Origin: Acidimicrobiia bacterium
Lineage (GTDB): Bacteria; Actinomycetota; Acidimicrobiia; Spongiisociales; SHLN01
Reading direction: 5' to 3'
Length of the DNA stretch: 8,676 nucleotides
Assembly (NCBI GenBank): GCA_030624805.1
Contig: JAUXJL010000070.1
Location: forward strand, 1-8,676
Numbering within the stretch: the stretch's first letter is position 1; each line of letters starts with the position of its first letter. Position numbers and translations under genes: made by a program. This document shows positions 1 to 6,024 of this stretch, in pieces. The notes under the pieces are model-generated. The model made no database searches and was not told the DNA's origin. It saw only the letters and a list, made by a program, of their open reading frames with translations.

Positions 1-516
1 CAGGTTGGAAAGCGGCTCGTCAAGCAGCAACAGCTTGGGCTGGCGCACCAGTGCTCGAGCGACCGATAGTCGCTGTTGCTGCCCACCGGAGAGCTGGGTG
101 GCCATCCGATCGCCGAGGCCGCCTAGATCGACCAGCTCGAGCGCCTCATTGACCCTGCGGCGAATCTCCTCCTTCGACACCCGGCCCTTTGAGACCTTCA
201 ACGGGAATGCGGCGTTGTTGAATACCGTCATGTGCGGCCACACCGCATAGCTCTGGAACACCATGCCGAGCTCGCGCTTATTGGCTGGCACCAAAACTTT
301 GTCCTCAAAGACCTTCCGTCCGTCGATCGAGATGACCCCTGACGTCGGCTTCTCGAGGCCGGCGATTGAGCGCAGCGTGGTTGTCTTGCCGCAACCACTT
401 GGGCCAAGCAGCGTGAAGAACTCACCATCGTTGAGCTCGAAAGAGATGTTGTCGACTGCGACCTTCACCCCTTCATCGACCGGGAATTCCTTTACCAGGT
501 TCGTGACATTGATCAT
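1..516 (-). CDS. ABC transporter ATP-binding protein, Fe3+/spermidine/putrescine type (partial)
   Basis: This is the ATP-hydrolysing subunit of a binding-protein-dependent importer, acting at the inner face of the membrane. The frame opens with ATG at 516-514 and is still open at the left edge, giving 172 residues of a family usually about 330-370 long. Visible motifs are Walker A GPSGCGKT (residues 38-45), Q-loop Gln88 in FQSYAVWPHMTV, signature LSGGQQQR (142-149) and Walker B LLLLDEP (162-168) followed by LSNL. The H-loop and C-terminal regulatory domain lie outside the window. A Shine-Dalgarno GAGGTG (minus strand, 527-522) sits 5 nt before the ATG. It follows the binding-protein gene on the same strand with 89 bp between, so the two are probably cotranscribed. 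The permease genes are not seen and may lie beyond the left edge. The motifs match the FbpC/PotA/PhnT/ThiQ-like group. The substrate cannot be assigned. Confidence 0.95.
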   Translation of the reverse strand, partial: MINVTNLVKEFPVDEGVKVAVDNISFELNDGEFFTLLGPSGCGKTTTLRSIAGLEKPTSGVISIDGRKVFEDKVLVPANKRELGMVFQSYAVWPHMTVFNNAAFPLKVSKGRVSKEEIRRRVNEALELVDLGGLGDRMATQLSGGQQQRLSVARALVRQPKLLLLDEPLSNL

Positions 517-536
517 TTGGTCACCTCGCTAACCTC

Positions 537-565
537 GAGGCGGGTGACGGTAGGTCACCCGCCTC
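537..565 (-). promoter_or_regulatory. Perfect 12-bp stem-loop between binding-protein and ATPase genes
   Basis: GAGGCGGGTGAC at 537-548 is exactly complementary to 554-565, with the 5-nt loop GGTAG. In the minus-strand transcript it lies 40 nt after the binding-protein stop codon and 20 nt before the ATPase start, just upstream of that gene's GAGGTG ribosome-binding site. No T-tract follows, so it does not look like a simple intrinsic terminator. Stem-loops after binding-protein genes commonly protect the upstream mRNA or partly terminate transcription, so that more binding protein than transporter is made. That role is inferred here. Confidence 0.7.
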
Positions 566-605
566 AACAGACTACGCGAACCCAACCCTGAGCGGGGGGC
601 CAGCT

Positions 606-1724
606 TTATCCTTCCGGGGCCAGAATATTTGCAATCTTTTCTCCCGCAGCATTGGCCGTCTCGGCATCTGAAGCCGAATCGACGAACACGAGCTCGGCAC
701 TAGCCGGGACTCCGGCGGGTGGAAACTCGTTCGCCTTGTATTCGACCGCCTCGAAGGAGGCCTTACCTTCACCGGTGGCAAGCCAGCCGGCGAAACAGGC
801 GGCCGCGTTCGGGCTCTTAGCGTCGACTGTCAGGCCGTTGTAAAGAACCCGCACCGGAACGAAGTCCATGTAGTGCATCTCCATGGGCGCACCTTCGGCC
901 TGTAGCTCGGCGTTTGAGTCGGCCCGGCCGCTGCTGGTCATCCACGCACCGCCGGCGAGGACCTCGGTCATGCCGGCCGTACCTCCCCTGATCACGATCG
1001 GTTCGACCGTGTCCTTGAGGCGGGTGATGTAGTCAACAGTGAATTCCTCGCCCCAGGCGATAGAAAGCAGATCGAATGGATTGCCACGAGGATCCACCAC
1101 GAGCTGCTTCGCGTACTGTGCGTCGATCAGGTCCTCCCAAGTCGCAGGCAGCTCGGCCGGCGTAATGTCGTTCGTGTTGTAGGCGATACCCAGGCCCACA
1201 ACGAACAAGCGCACCATGTTGGTCGGGTGGACCATGTCGGGATTGATGCCCACCTGACTCCAGTCGTAGGAAGTGTCGATCAGATCACGATCGATGATGG
1301 GAAATAGCCCATCCTGGCTTCCGTACAGCATGTCGGGCTCAACATCCTGGCCGGCCGAGAGCGCCGTCAGGATATTTTGGGCCCCATCCTCCTCACGGAT
1401 GGAAAGGAACTCAATGTCGATGCCCGGATATCTGTCCTCAAACGGCTGAGAAATCTCAGAGAAATTATCGGGCTCGATGGTGGCCCAGTAGACAAACGAG
1501 CCTTCCTCGGCGCCAGCCGCACAGACGGTCTCCAGTGAGGCTGTGGGGGCCGCAGCTGTCGTCGTCGTCGCCGCCCCCGGTGCGGCGGTCGTTGTTGTTG
1601 TTGTCGTCGCGGCCACGGCCACGGTCGTGTCGGAGGAGTCGCTTCCACACGCCGCCCCGACCAGGGCGATGACTGCAAACAGAACAACGAGTGAACCTCT
1701 CCGACGATGTTTCGAATATTTCAT
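606..1724 (-). CDS. Extracellular solute-binding lipoprotein of an ABC importer
   Basis: This is a 372-residue protein that captures a ligand outside the membrane and delivers it to a permease. Residues 1-26 form a lipoprotein signal: a basic start (MKYSKHRRRG), a hydrophobic stretch and VGAAC, with Cys26 as the lipidation site. Residues of about 27-62 are a flexible Thr/Ala linker with runs of seven and four Thr, written in repetitive codons. The mature domain begins near the segment EEGSFVYWATIEPD and has the two-lobe pattern of family 1/6 binding proteins (AfuA/FbpA, PotD, PhnS-like), including PFEDRYPGIDIEFLS and TALSAGQDVEPDML. The length is normal. The start is the ATG beginning the signal peptide; a purine-rich AGGAAGG lies about 12 nt upstream. 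It is transcribed divergently from the catabolic operon and followed by its probable ATPase. The ligand is unknown. Iron, polyamine or a small organic or phosphonate compound are all possible, and the context suggests the operon's substrate or a relative. Confidence 0.9.
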   Translation of the reverse strand: MKYSKHRRRGSLVVLFAVIALVGAACGSDSSDTTVAVAATTTTTTTAAPGAATTTTAAAPTASLETVCAAGAEEGSFVYWATIEPDNFSEISQPFEDRYPGIDIEFLSIREEDGAQNILTALSAGQDVEPDMLYGSQDGLFPIIDRDLIDTSYDWSQVGINPDMVHPTNMVRLFVVGLGIAYNTNDITPAELPATWEDLIDAQYAKQLVVDPRGNPFDLLSIAWGEEFTVDYITRLKDTVEPIVIRGGTAGMTEVLAGGAWMTSSGRADSNAELQAEGAPMEMHYMDFVPVRVLYNGLTVDAKSPNAAACFAGWLATGEGKASFEAVEYKANEFPPAGVPASAELVFVDSASDAETANAAGEKIANILAPEG

Positions 1725-1736
1725 GATCTTTCTGGC

Positions 1737-1832
1737 CCTTCCTAGCTAATCACCTCAGCCCTGTGCCGGGCTGCATACAATCTACTGGATACCGCATTCC
1801 CAGCGCCACTCTATCTTGCCTTCCTGGCTAAT
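1737..1832. repeat. 14-bp direct repeat in the divergent region, candidate operator pair
   Basis: CCTTCCTAGCTAAT (1737-1750) recurs as CCTTCCTGGCTAAT (1819-1832), 13 of 14 identical, with starts 82 bp apart, or close to eight helical turns. The first copy lies in the leader of the binding-protein gene, 13 bp before its ATG. The second is mid-way between the genes. The arrangement would suit a looping or cooperative transcription factor. Function is inferred. Confidence 0.45.
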
Positions 1833-1900
1833 TGTGGAAAGGATGCTGCCATGCCCTCATGTGACTCCGGCCCTCGATCTGTATACGATATGCGGTAGCC
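1787..1900. repeat. Inverted repeat flanking the operon promoter
   Basis: GGATACCGCAT (1787-1797) is matched on the opposite strand by ATGCGGTAGCC (1890-1900), 10 of 11 bp complementary with a perfect 8-bp core TACCGCAT/ATGCGGTA. The right arm begins at the end of the predicted -10 element (1884-1889) and covers the expected transcription start, where a repressor could act. It may also be chance. Confidence 0.35.
1861..1889 (+). promoter_or_regulatory. Candidate promoter of the catabolic operon
   Basis: GTGACT at 1861-1866 (4 of 6 to TTGACA) and TACGAT at 1884-1889 (a TAnnnT actinobacterial -10) are separated by 17 bp. A start near 1896 would give a leader of about 19 nt holding AAGGGA (1905-1910) before the GTG start at 1915. 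This fits the shorter start of the amidohydrolase. It is based on consensus matching only. Confidence 0.4.
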
Positions 1901-1914
1901 AGTTAAGGGAGCCA

Positions 1915-3279
1915 GTGAGGCGGGTGATCGCAAACGGTGAGGTTTTCGTCGAGGGGGAACGTCGGCCTCTCGATCTCGTGATCGAAGGCGAGTCGATCAC
2001 GGCGTTGCTAGCTCGGGGCACCGGTCCGACCGACGCCGAAGTCATCGATGCCAATGGTCTCGTCGCCCTTCCGGGGGCCGTGGACGTCCACATGCACACG
2101 CGCGAGCCTGGGTATACGCACAAGGAGGACTTGATCACTTGTACTCGCGCCGCGGCCGCCGGTGGCTACACGACGATCTTCGGAATGCCCAACGTCGATC
2201 CTCCGACAATGACGACCGAGGACCTCGACGCGACGCTAGAGCTGTATCGCGAAAAGAGCATCGTCGACTACAACCACAACCCGGCGGCGAAGCTGCTGGA
2301 CCAGATCGCGGCAATGGCCGATCGCGGTATCGCCGCCTACAAGATTTTTATGGTGGTCGATACGGGCCGAACGTATCCACACCCTTCGGCGATCGGCGTC
2401 CATGAACACGGCGAACTGTACGAAATGATGAAGGAGATCGCCAAAACCGATCTGCGGCTGATGGTCCACCCCCACGACCAATCACTCATGGACGTGGTGG
2501 AGCAGAGTTACTGGGCCGCCGGGGACCGCTCACCCTGGGCCTACGGAAAGACACTGGCGGCGGAGGATGGAATGATCTGGGACACCGCTACAGGCACCTT
2601 GCTCCGATTAGCCGAAGCCACGGGATGCAAGCTGCACATTGTGCACACCCAGACCGCCCGTCAGATCGAGATGATCGAAGATGCGAGACAGCGCGGCGTG
2701 GACGTCAGTGCCGAAACGAATCACTGGACAATTTTTCTCGGCACGGAAGAAGACATCAAGGAGCAAGGCTCCTACGTGCTTTCGTACTACGTTCCGCCGC
2801 ACCATCAGCAAGCCGTGTGGGACGCGCTGCGCAACGGAAGTATCGATATGGTGGCGTCGGACCACGCTCCTCACACCCGCGAGGAGAAGGAGGTCGGGTG
2901 GACCGATGCGTGGGCCGCCCACACCGGCACCCCCGGAATTCAGGACCAGTTGCCGTTGCTGCTGGATGCCGTACATGAAGGCAAGCTAAGCCTGGCGCGG
3001 TGCGTCGATCTCACGAGTGCGGCGCCGGCGCGCATCTTCAACATCGACAAGAAGGGCTCCCTCGCCCCCGGATCCGATGCGGACATTGTCTTGGTCGATC
3101 TCGGCCGCCCCTGGACCATCACCAACGAGGCCGTCGAGTCGAAGATCGGATGGACGCCGTATCACGGGAGATCGGGGACGGGTTCCGTAGTGCGGACGCT
3201 GGTGCGAGGAACGGACGTGTACGCAAACGGCGAGGTGACTGGCCTCCCCGGCCATGGAAAGCAGGTAACACTCAGATGA
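1915..3279 (+). CDS. Cyclic amidohydrolase, dihydroorotase/allantoinase/hydantoinase superfamily
   Basis: This is a metal-dependent hydrolase predicted to open a cyclic amide, imide or ureide ring in the cytoplasm. From GTG 1915 it is 454 residues, normal for the family. An in-phase TTG at 1816 would add 33 non-conserved residues. I prefer 1915 because family-like sequence (VRRVIANGEVFVEGE) starts there and AAGGGA lies 4 nt upstream. Using the 1915 numbering, the HxH motif is His59/His61 in DVHMHTREPG, the likely carboxylated Lys is Lys143 (AAYKIFM), further metal ligands are His185 (VHPHD) and His244 (HIVHTQT), and the catalytic Asp is Asp316 (ASDHAPHTREEK). The C-terminus has the usual GSLAPGSDADIVLVD and WTPYHGR segments. 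REPG after HxH is dihydroorotase-like, but the catabolic context argues against pyrimidine synthesis. It is the first gene of the operon, and its stop overlaps the next start by ATGA. The exact substrate is unknown. Confidence 0.9.
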   Translation: MRRVIANGEVFVEGERRPLDLVIEGESITALLARGTGPTDAEVIDANGLVALPGAVDVHMHTREPGYTHKEDLITCTRAAAAGGYTTIFGMPNVDPPTMTTEDLDATLELYREKSIVDYNHNPAAKLLDQIAAMADRGIAAYKIFMVVDTGRTYPHPSAIGVHEHGELYEMMKEIAKTDLRLMVHPHDQSLMDVVEQSYWAAGDRSPWAYGKTLAAEDGMIWDTATGTLLRLAEATGCKLHIVHTQTARQIEMIEDARQRGVDVSAETNHWTIFLGTEEDIKEQGSYVLSYYVPPHHQQAVWDALRNGSIDMVASDHAPHTREEKEVGWTDAWAAHTGTPGIQDQLPLLLDAVHEGKLSLARCVDLTSAAPARIFNIDKKGSLAPGSDADIVLVDLGRPWTITNEAVESKIGWTPYHGRSGTGSVVRTLVRGTDVYANGEVTGLPGHGKQVTLR

Positions 3280-4259
3280 CTATGAAGTTCGGACTCCTCC
3301 TGCCTCATTTCGGGGCTCACACCGACCTCGAGTTTCTGCTGGAGGGCTCCCGGCTCGCCGAGAAGGTCGGTTTCGACTCCGTGTGGGTGCGAGACCATTT
3401 GCTCTTTGAGCCGCACGGCGAGTTCGAAGCGGCGGACCGTGATTTCCTCGAGCCCCTTTCGGTGCTGTGCGCCGTAGGTGCGGTGACCGACAGCCTCATA
3501 CTGGGCACCGCAACGCTCATCCCCTACCGGCACCCGATCATCACCGCATTCACGCTCGCCTCGATGAGCCAGATGTTCGGCGACCGGATCATCGCCGGCT
3601 GGGGCGCCGGAACTTTCGACCACGAGTTCGTGGCTGTCGGCATGGCCGGCATTTTCCGACCAGAGCTCGTCGAGGAGAATGCCAGCATCCTCGAGTTGCT
3701 CTTCAGCGACGACAATGTTGAATACAAGGGCGACCACTTCCAATTCGAGAATGTAACCGTGTACCCCAAGCCGGCAGCCAAGATACCTTTCTGGTACGGG
3801 GGCGCTACGCCGGCTTCGGCTCGTCGTGCCGCCGAGTACGCCGACGGCTGGATTCCGGGGAGGATCACGCTGAAGACAATCGAGCGGCGCGTCGCCAAAA
3901 TGCGCGAGCTGGTGGAAGAAAACGGCCGACCAATGCCGACAGTCGGCGTGGTCCCTCCCACCACCATCGCCACCACCGAGGAAGAGGCTTGGGCTGGGAC
4001 GAGCGTGGAAGGTCTGCTGAAGTGGGCCAACGAGCGCGGCAAATGGTGGGTCAAGCCACCATCGGGCAAGTTCGAGACGGCTGAAGACATCGAAGGGTCA
4101 CTAATCGCAGGCACACCGGAGCAGGTGGTTGAGCAGACGGCCCGCTTCGAGGAGGTGGGAGTGGAGCATCTCGTTTTCGACCTCCGACTGAGTTTCGATC
4201 GTTGGCACGAATCCATCGAGTTGATCGGCAGCGAGGTCCTCCCCGCCTTGTCCGGCTGA
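3276..4259 (+). CDS. LLM-class (luciferase-like) flavin/F420-dependent oxidoreductase
   Basis: This is a 327-residue TIM-barrel enzyme that uses reduced flavin or F420 to oxygenate or reduce a small molecule. The start is the ATG in the ATGA overlap with the preceding stop, which implies translational coupling. The open frame extends upstream to 3000, but only inside the amidohydrolase. A second ATG lies at 3282. Family segments in order are KFGLLLPHFG (4-13), AEKVGFDSVWVRDHL (28-42), the LGTAT strand and YRHP (77-87), FGDRIIAGWGAG (101-112) and YPKPAAKIPFWYGG (163-176). Similarity is to luciferase-like monooxygenases in general. Flavin and F420 use cannot be told apart here, although many actinobacterial members use F420, and no flavin-reductase gene is present in the window. 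In the Rut pathway a member of this family opens the uracil ring. Here it may oxidise the amidohydrolase substrate or product (inference). Confidence 0.9.
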   Translation: MTMKFGLLLPHFGAHTDLEFLLEGSRLAEKVGFDSVWVRDHLLFEPHGEFEAADRDFLEPLSVLCAVGAVTDSLILGTATLIPYRHPIITAFTLASMSQMFGDRIIAGWGAGTFDHEFVAVGMAGIFRPELVEENASILELLFSDDNVEYKGDHFQFENVTVYPKPAAKIPFWYGGATPASARRAAEYADGWIPGRITLKTIERRVAKMRELVEENGRPMPTVGVVPPTTIATTEEEAWAGTSVEGLLKWANERGKWWVKPPSGKFETAEDIEGSLIAGTPEQVVEQTARFEEVGVEHLVFDLRLSFDRWHESIELIGSEVLPALSG

Positions 4260-4283
4260 CCGTTCCGACGGGATAGACAGCAT

Positions 4284-5240
4284 ATGACCACAGTGGGCTT
4301 CATCGGCACCGGAGGGATGGGAAGCCGCATGGCCGGCAACGTCATGAAGGCCGGCTTCGATCTGGTCGTCAACGACCTCCGGCGCGAGACCACCAGTCCG
4401 CTCGAGGAAGCGGGAGCGGTCTACAAGGCGACCGCACGGGAAGTGGCTGAGTCGACCGACGTCGTTCTGTCGATGCTCCCAACAGGCCCGTCGGTGGTCG
4501 AAGTGGCTACCGGCACCGACGGGTTGGTCGAGGCTACTGGGGGAGGACGAATCTGGATCGATTTCAGCAGCATCGACAAACAGTCGGTGCTGGACATCAA
4601 CGACCAGCTCACCCCGCGCGGATGGCAGCTGCTGGACGCATCGGTGAATGGCGTCGAAGAGGAAGCCGCCGCCGGGACGCTACGCACCTGGGGATCCGGC
4701 TCCAGGAAGCTGTTCGACTCGCAATTGGACGTTCTCGAGGCAATGAGCTCCAGCGTCATATATATGGGCGACCTCGGCAACGCCAAACTCGTGAAAACTG
4801 CCAACGCAATGCTCAGCGGCATCATGCAGATGAGCATGATGGAGGTCTACACCTGGGTGATGGCCGCTGGGATGAGCGAAGACGACTTCGAAGCGTTCAT
4901 TCGTAGCTCACGGAATTTCTCCCCGGCCCTCGAGCGGGTGATGAAGATCATGCTGAGCCACGAGTTCAAGCTGCGCACGTCGTGGATGGCGAAGGACATC
5001 GGTTTCGGGCTCGACGTCGCCCGGGAGATGCAAATACCTGTGCCGTTCAGCGCGCTCACCCACGAAATGTTCACTATCGCCCAAGCGAACGGTGTCGATC
5101 ATTACGAGGCAACCGGCGTGGCCTGGGAGGCATTCTCCCTGATCGCCGGCAAGGACAGATTTCCCCCGACGCGGGGGGTACCGCTCGCCGGACCAACACC
5201 CGAAGCAACGGACGACGGCGCCGACGCTGCCGAGGACTGA
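4284..5240 (+). CDS. NAD(P)-dependent dehydrogenase, 3-hydroxyisobutyrate/tartronate-semialdehyde reductase family
   Basis: This is a 318-residue beta-hydroxyacid dehydrogenase that interconverts a 3-hydroxy acid and a semialdehyde. The N-terminal Rossmann fold starts with GFIGTGGMG (5-13). The WIDFSS segment (91-96) matches the usual WIDxST. The catalytic Lys is Lys171 in GNAKLVKTANAML, followed by Asn174. WMAKDIGFGLDVA (234-246) is the family's KD motif. The substrate loop, normally DAPVSGG, reads DASVNGV at 118-124: Pro, Ser and the last Gly are replaced, so substrate preference probably differs from the named enzymes. The C-terminus ends in an acidic Asp/Ala-rich tail (about 305-318). It starts 24 bp after the previous gene, with only a weak GGGA upstream. 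The family is certain, the substrate unknown. It may reduce or oxidise a ring-cleavage product. Confidence 0.9.
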   Translation: MTTVGFIGTGGMGSRMAGNVMKAGFDLVVNDLRRETTSPLEEAGAVYKATAREVAESTDVVLSMLPTGPSVVEVATGTDGLVEATGGGRIWIDFSSIDKQSVLDINDQLTPRGWQLLDASVNGVEEEAAAGTLRTWGSGSRKLFDSQLDVLEAMSSSVIYMGDLGNAKLVKTANAMLSGIMQMSMMEVYTWVMAAGMSEDDFEAFIRSSRNFSPALERVMKIMLSHEFKLRTSWMAKDIGFGLDVAREMQIPVPFSALTHEMFTIAQANGVDHYEATGVAWEAFSLIAGKDRFPPTRGVPLAGPTPEATDDGADAAED

Positions 5241-5267
5241 GCAGCGCCGCAGCTGCGAGGAGGTGCG

Positions 5268-6019
5268 ATGACCGGGAGGGTCGATGGCAAGGTGGCCATC
5301 ATCACGGGCGCAGGGCGAAACATCGGTGAGGCCACGGCACAATTGTTCGCAGCTGAAGGGGCGCGAATCGCCGCAGTCGATGCCGACGAAGGTCGGGGAT
5401 CTCAGGTGGTTGAGAGGCTCAATTCGACCCATCCTGGTGTCGCCGTTTTCATCCAAGCCGATGTCTCGGAAGAAGGCTCCGTCCAACGCATGGTTCGGGA
5501 GACGGTGGCGGCCTACGGGCGCATCGACATCCTCATCAACGGCGTCGCCATCTCCGATAACAAGAACATCCGTGATTGTTCTTTCGAAGAGTTCGAGCGA
5601 ACAATCGCCGTGACCATGACGAGCCAGTTCTTGACATGCAAATGGGTGGCTGAGCAGATGATCGAGCAGGGTGAAGGCGGGGCGATGGTCAACGTGGGTC
5701 CACCTCAGGCTTCCGGGGTCGCGACCGGGCGGTCGCCTACTCGGCGGCCAAGGGGGGCGTGGCCAATCTGATGCGCGCCATCGCAGTGCAACTCGCACCT
5801 TATGGAATCCGGGTCGACTCGGTGGTTCCGAATAGGATTGGGTCACCGGTCGGCAAAGACGATTTTGACCCGGAGCGCCCGGTCAAGAACCTGGCATCAC
5901 GCGGGGGCCGGCCAGACGAACTGGCGCAAGTAGTGCTGTTTCTCGTTTCGGACGACTCTTCGTTCATAATCGGAGAGAACGTGTTCGTGGACGGCGGTCA
6001 CTCGGCCGTGTCCCACTGA
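5268..6019 (+). pseudogene. Short-chain dehydrogenase/reductase (SDR) interrupted by a one-base frameshift
   Basis: Two frames together make one SDR. The start at 5268 is firm, with AGGAGG at 5258-5263 and a 4-nt spacer. Frame one gives TGAGRNIG (13-20) and GRIDILINGVA (84-94), where the usual NNAG is NGVA. It stays in frame to Val143 (GTG 5694-5696), then runs into missense and stops at 5769-5771. Re-entering one base back, at GGG 5696-5698, gives GSTSGFRGRDR and then AVAYSAAKGG and the classic C-terminus ENVFVDGG, ending at 6019. Restoring one G in the GGG run yields a 250-residue protein with Ser145, Tyr158 and Lys162 at the normal 13-residue Ser-Tyr spacing. As written, the product lacks all three catalytic residues. 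The usual tetrad Asn appears to be Thr116. This may be a real mutation or a homopolymer sequencing or assembly error, and I cannot tell which. It lies 27 bp after its neighbour and 5 bp before the next gene. Confidence 0.88.
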
Positions 6020-6024
6020 AAAGT

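Larger units (their letters stand above)
1725..1914. promoter_or_regulatory. Divergent intergenic control region
   Basis: These 190 bp separate the minus-strand binding-protein gene from the plus-strand operon and must carry both promoters. They contain a direct repeat (1737-1750 and 1819-1832), a widely spaced inverted repeat (1787-1797 and 1890-1900) and a small stem AGCCC/GGGCT (1757-1761 and 1768-1772) that would fall in the binding-protein leader. A frame in phase with the amidohydrolase is open here from TTG 1816, but its translation does not resemble the family, so I treat it as non-coding. No regulator gene is visible in the window. Confidence 0.6.

Noticed and set aside
537..1928. 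GAGGCGGGTGA occurs at 537, 1017 and 1917, plus an inverted copy at 555-565
   Set aside because: One copy is inside the binding-protein coding sequence and one covers the first amidohydrolase codons, so shared GC-rich codon use or chance is likelier than an operator family.
3524..4393. Open minus-strand frame (289 codons) opposite the LLM oxidoreductase gene
   Set aside because: It is a Ser/Arg/Pro-rich shadow of a high-GC gene. The plus strand carries an obvious enzyme family.
4908..5846. Long open minus-strand frame (312 codons) opposite the dehydrogenase and SDR genes
   Set aside because: Its translation is Arg/Pro/His-rich with no motif, it lies wholly antisense to two clearly recognisable genes, and no ribosome-binding site precedes it.
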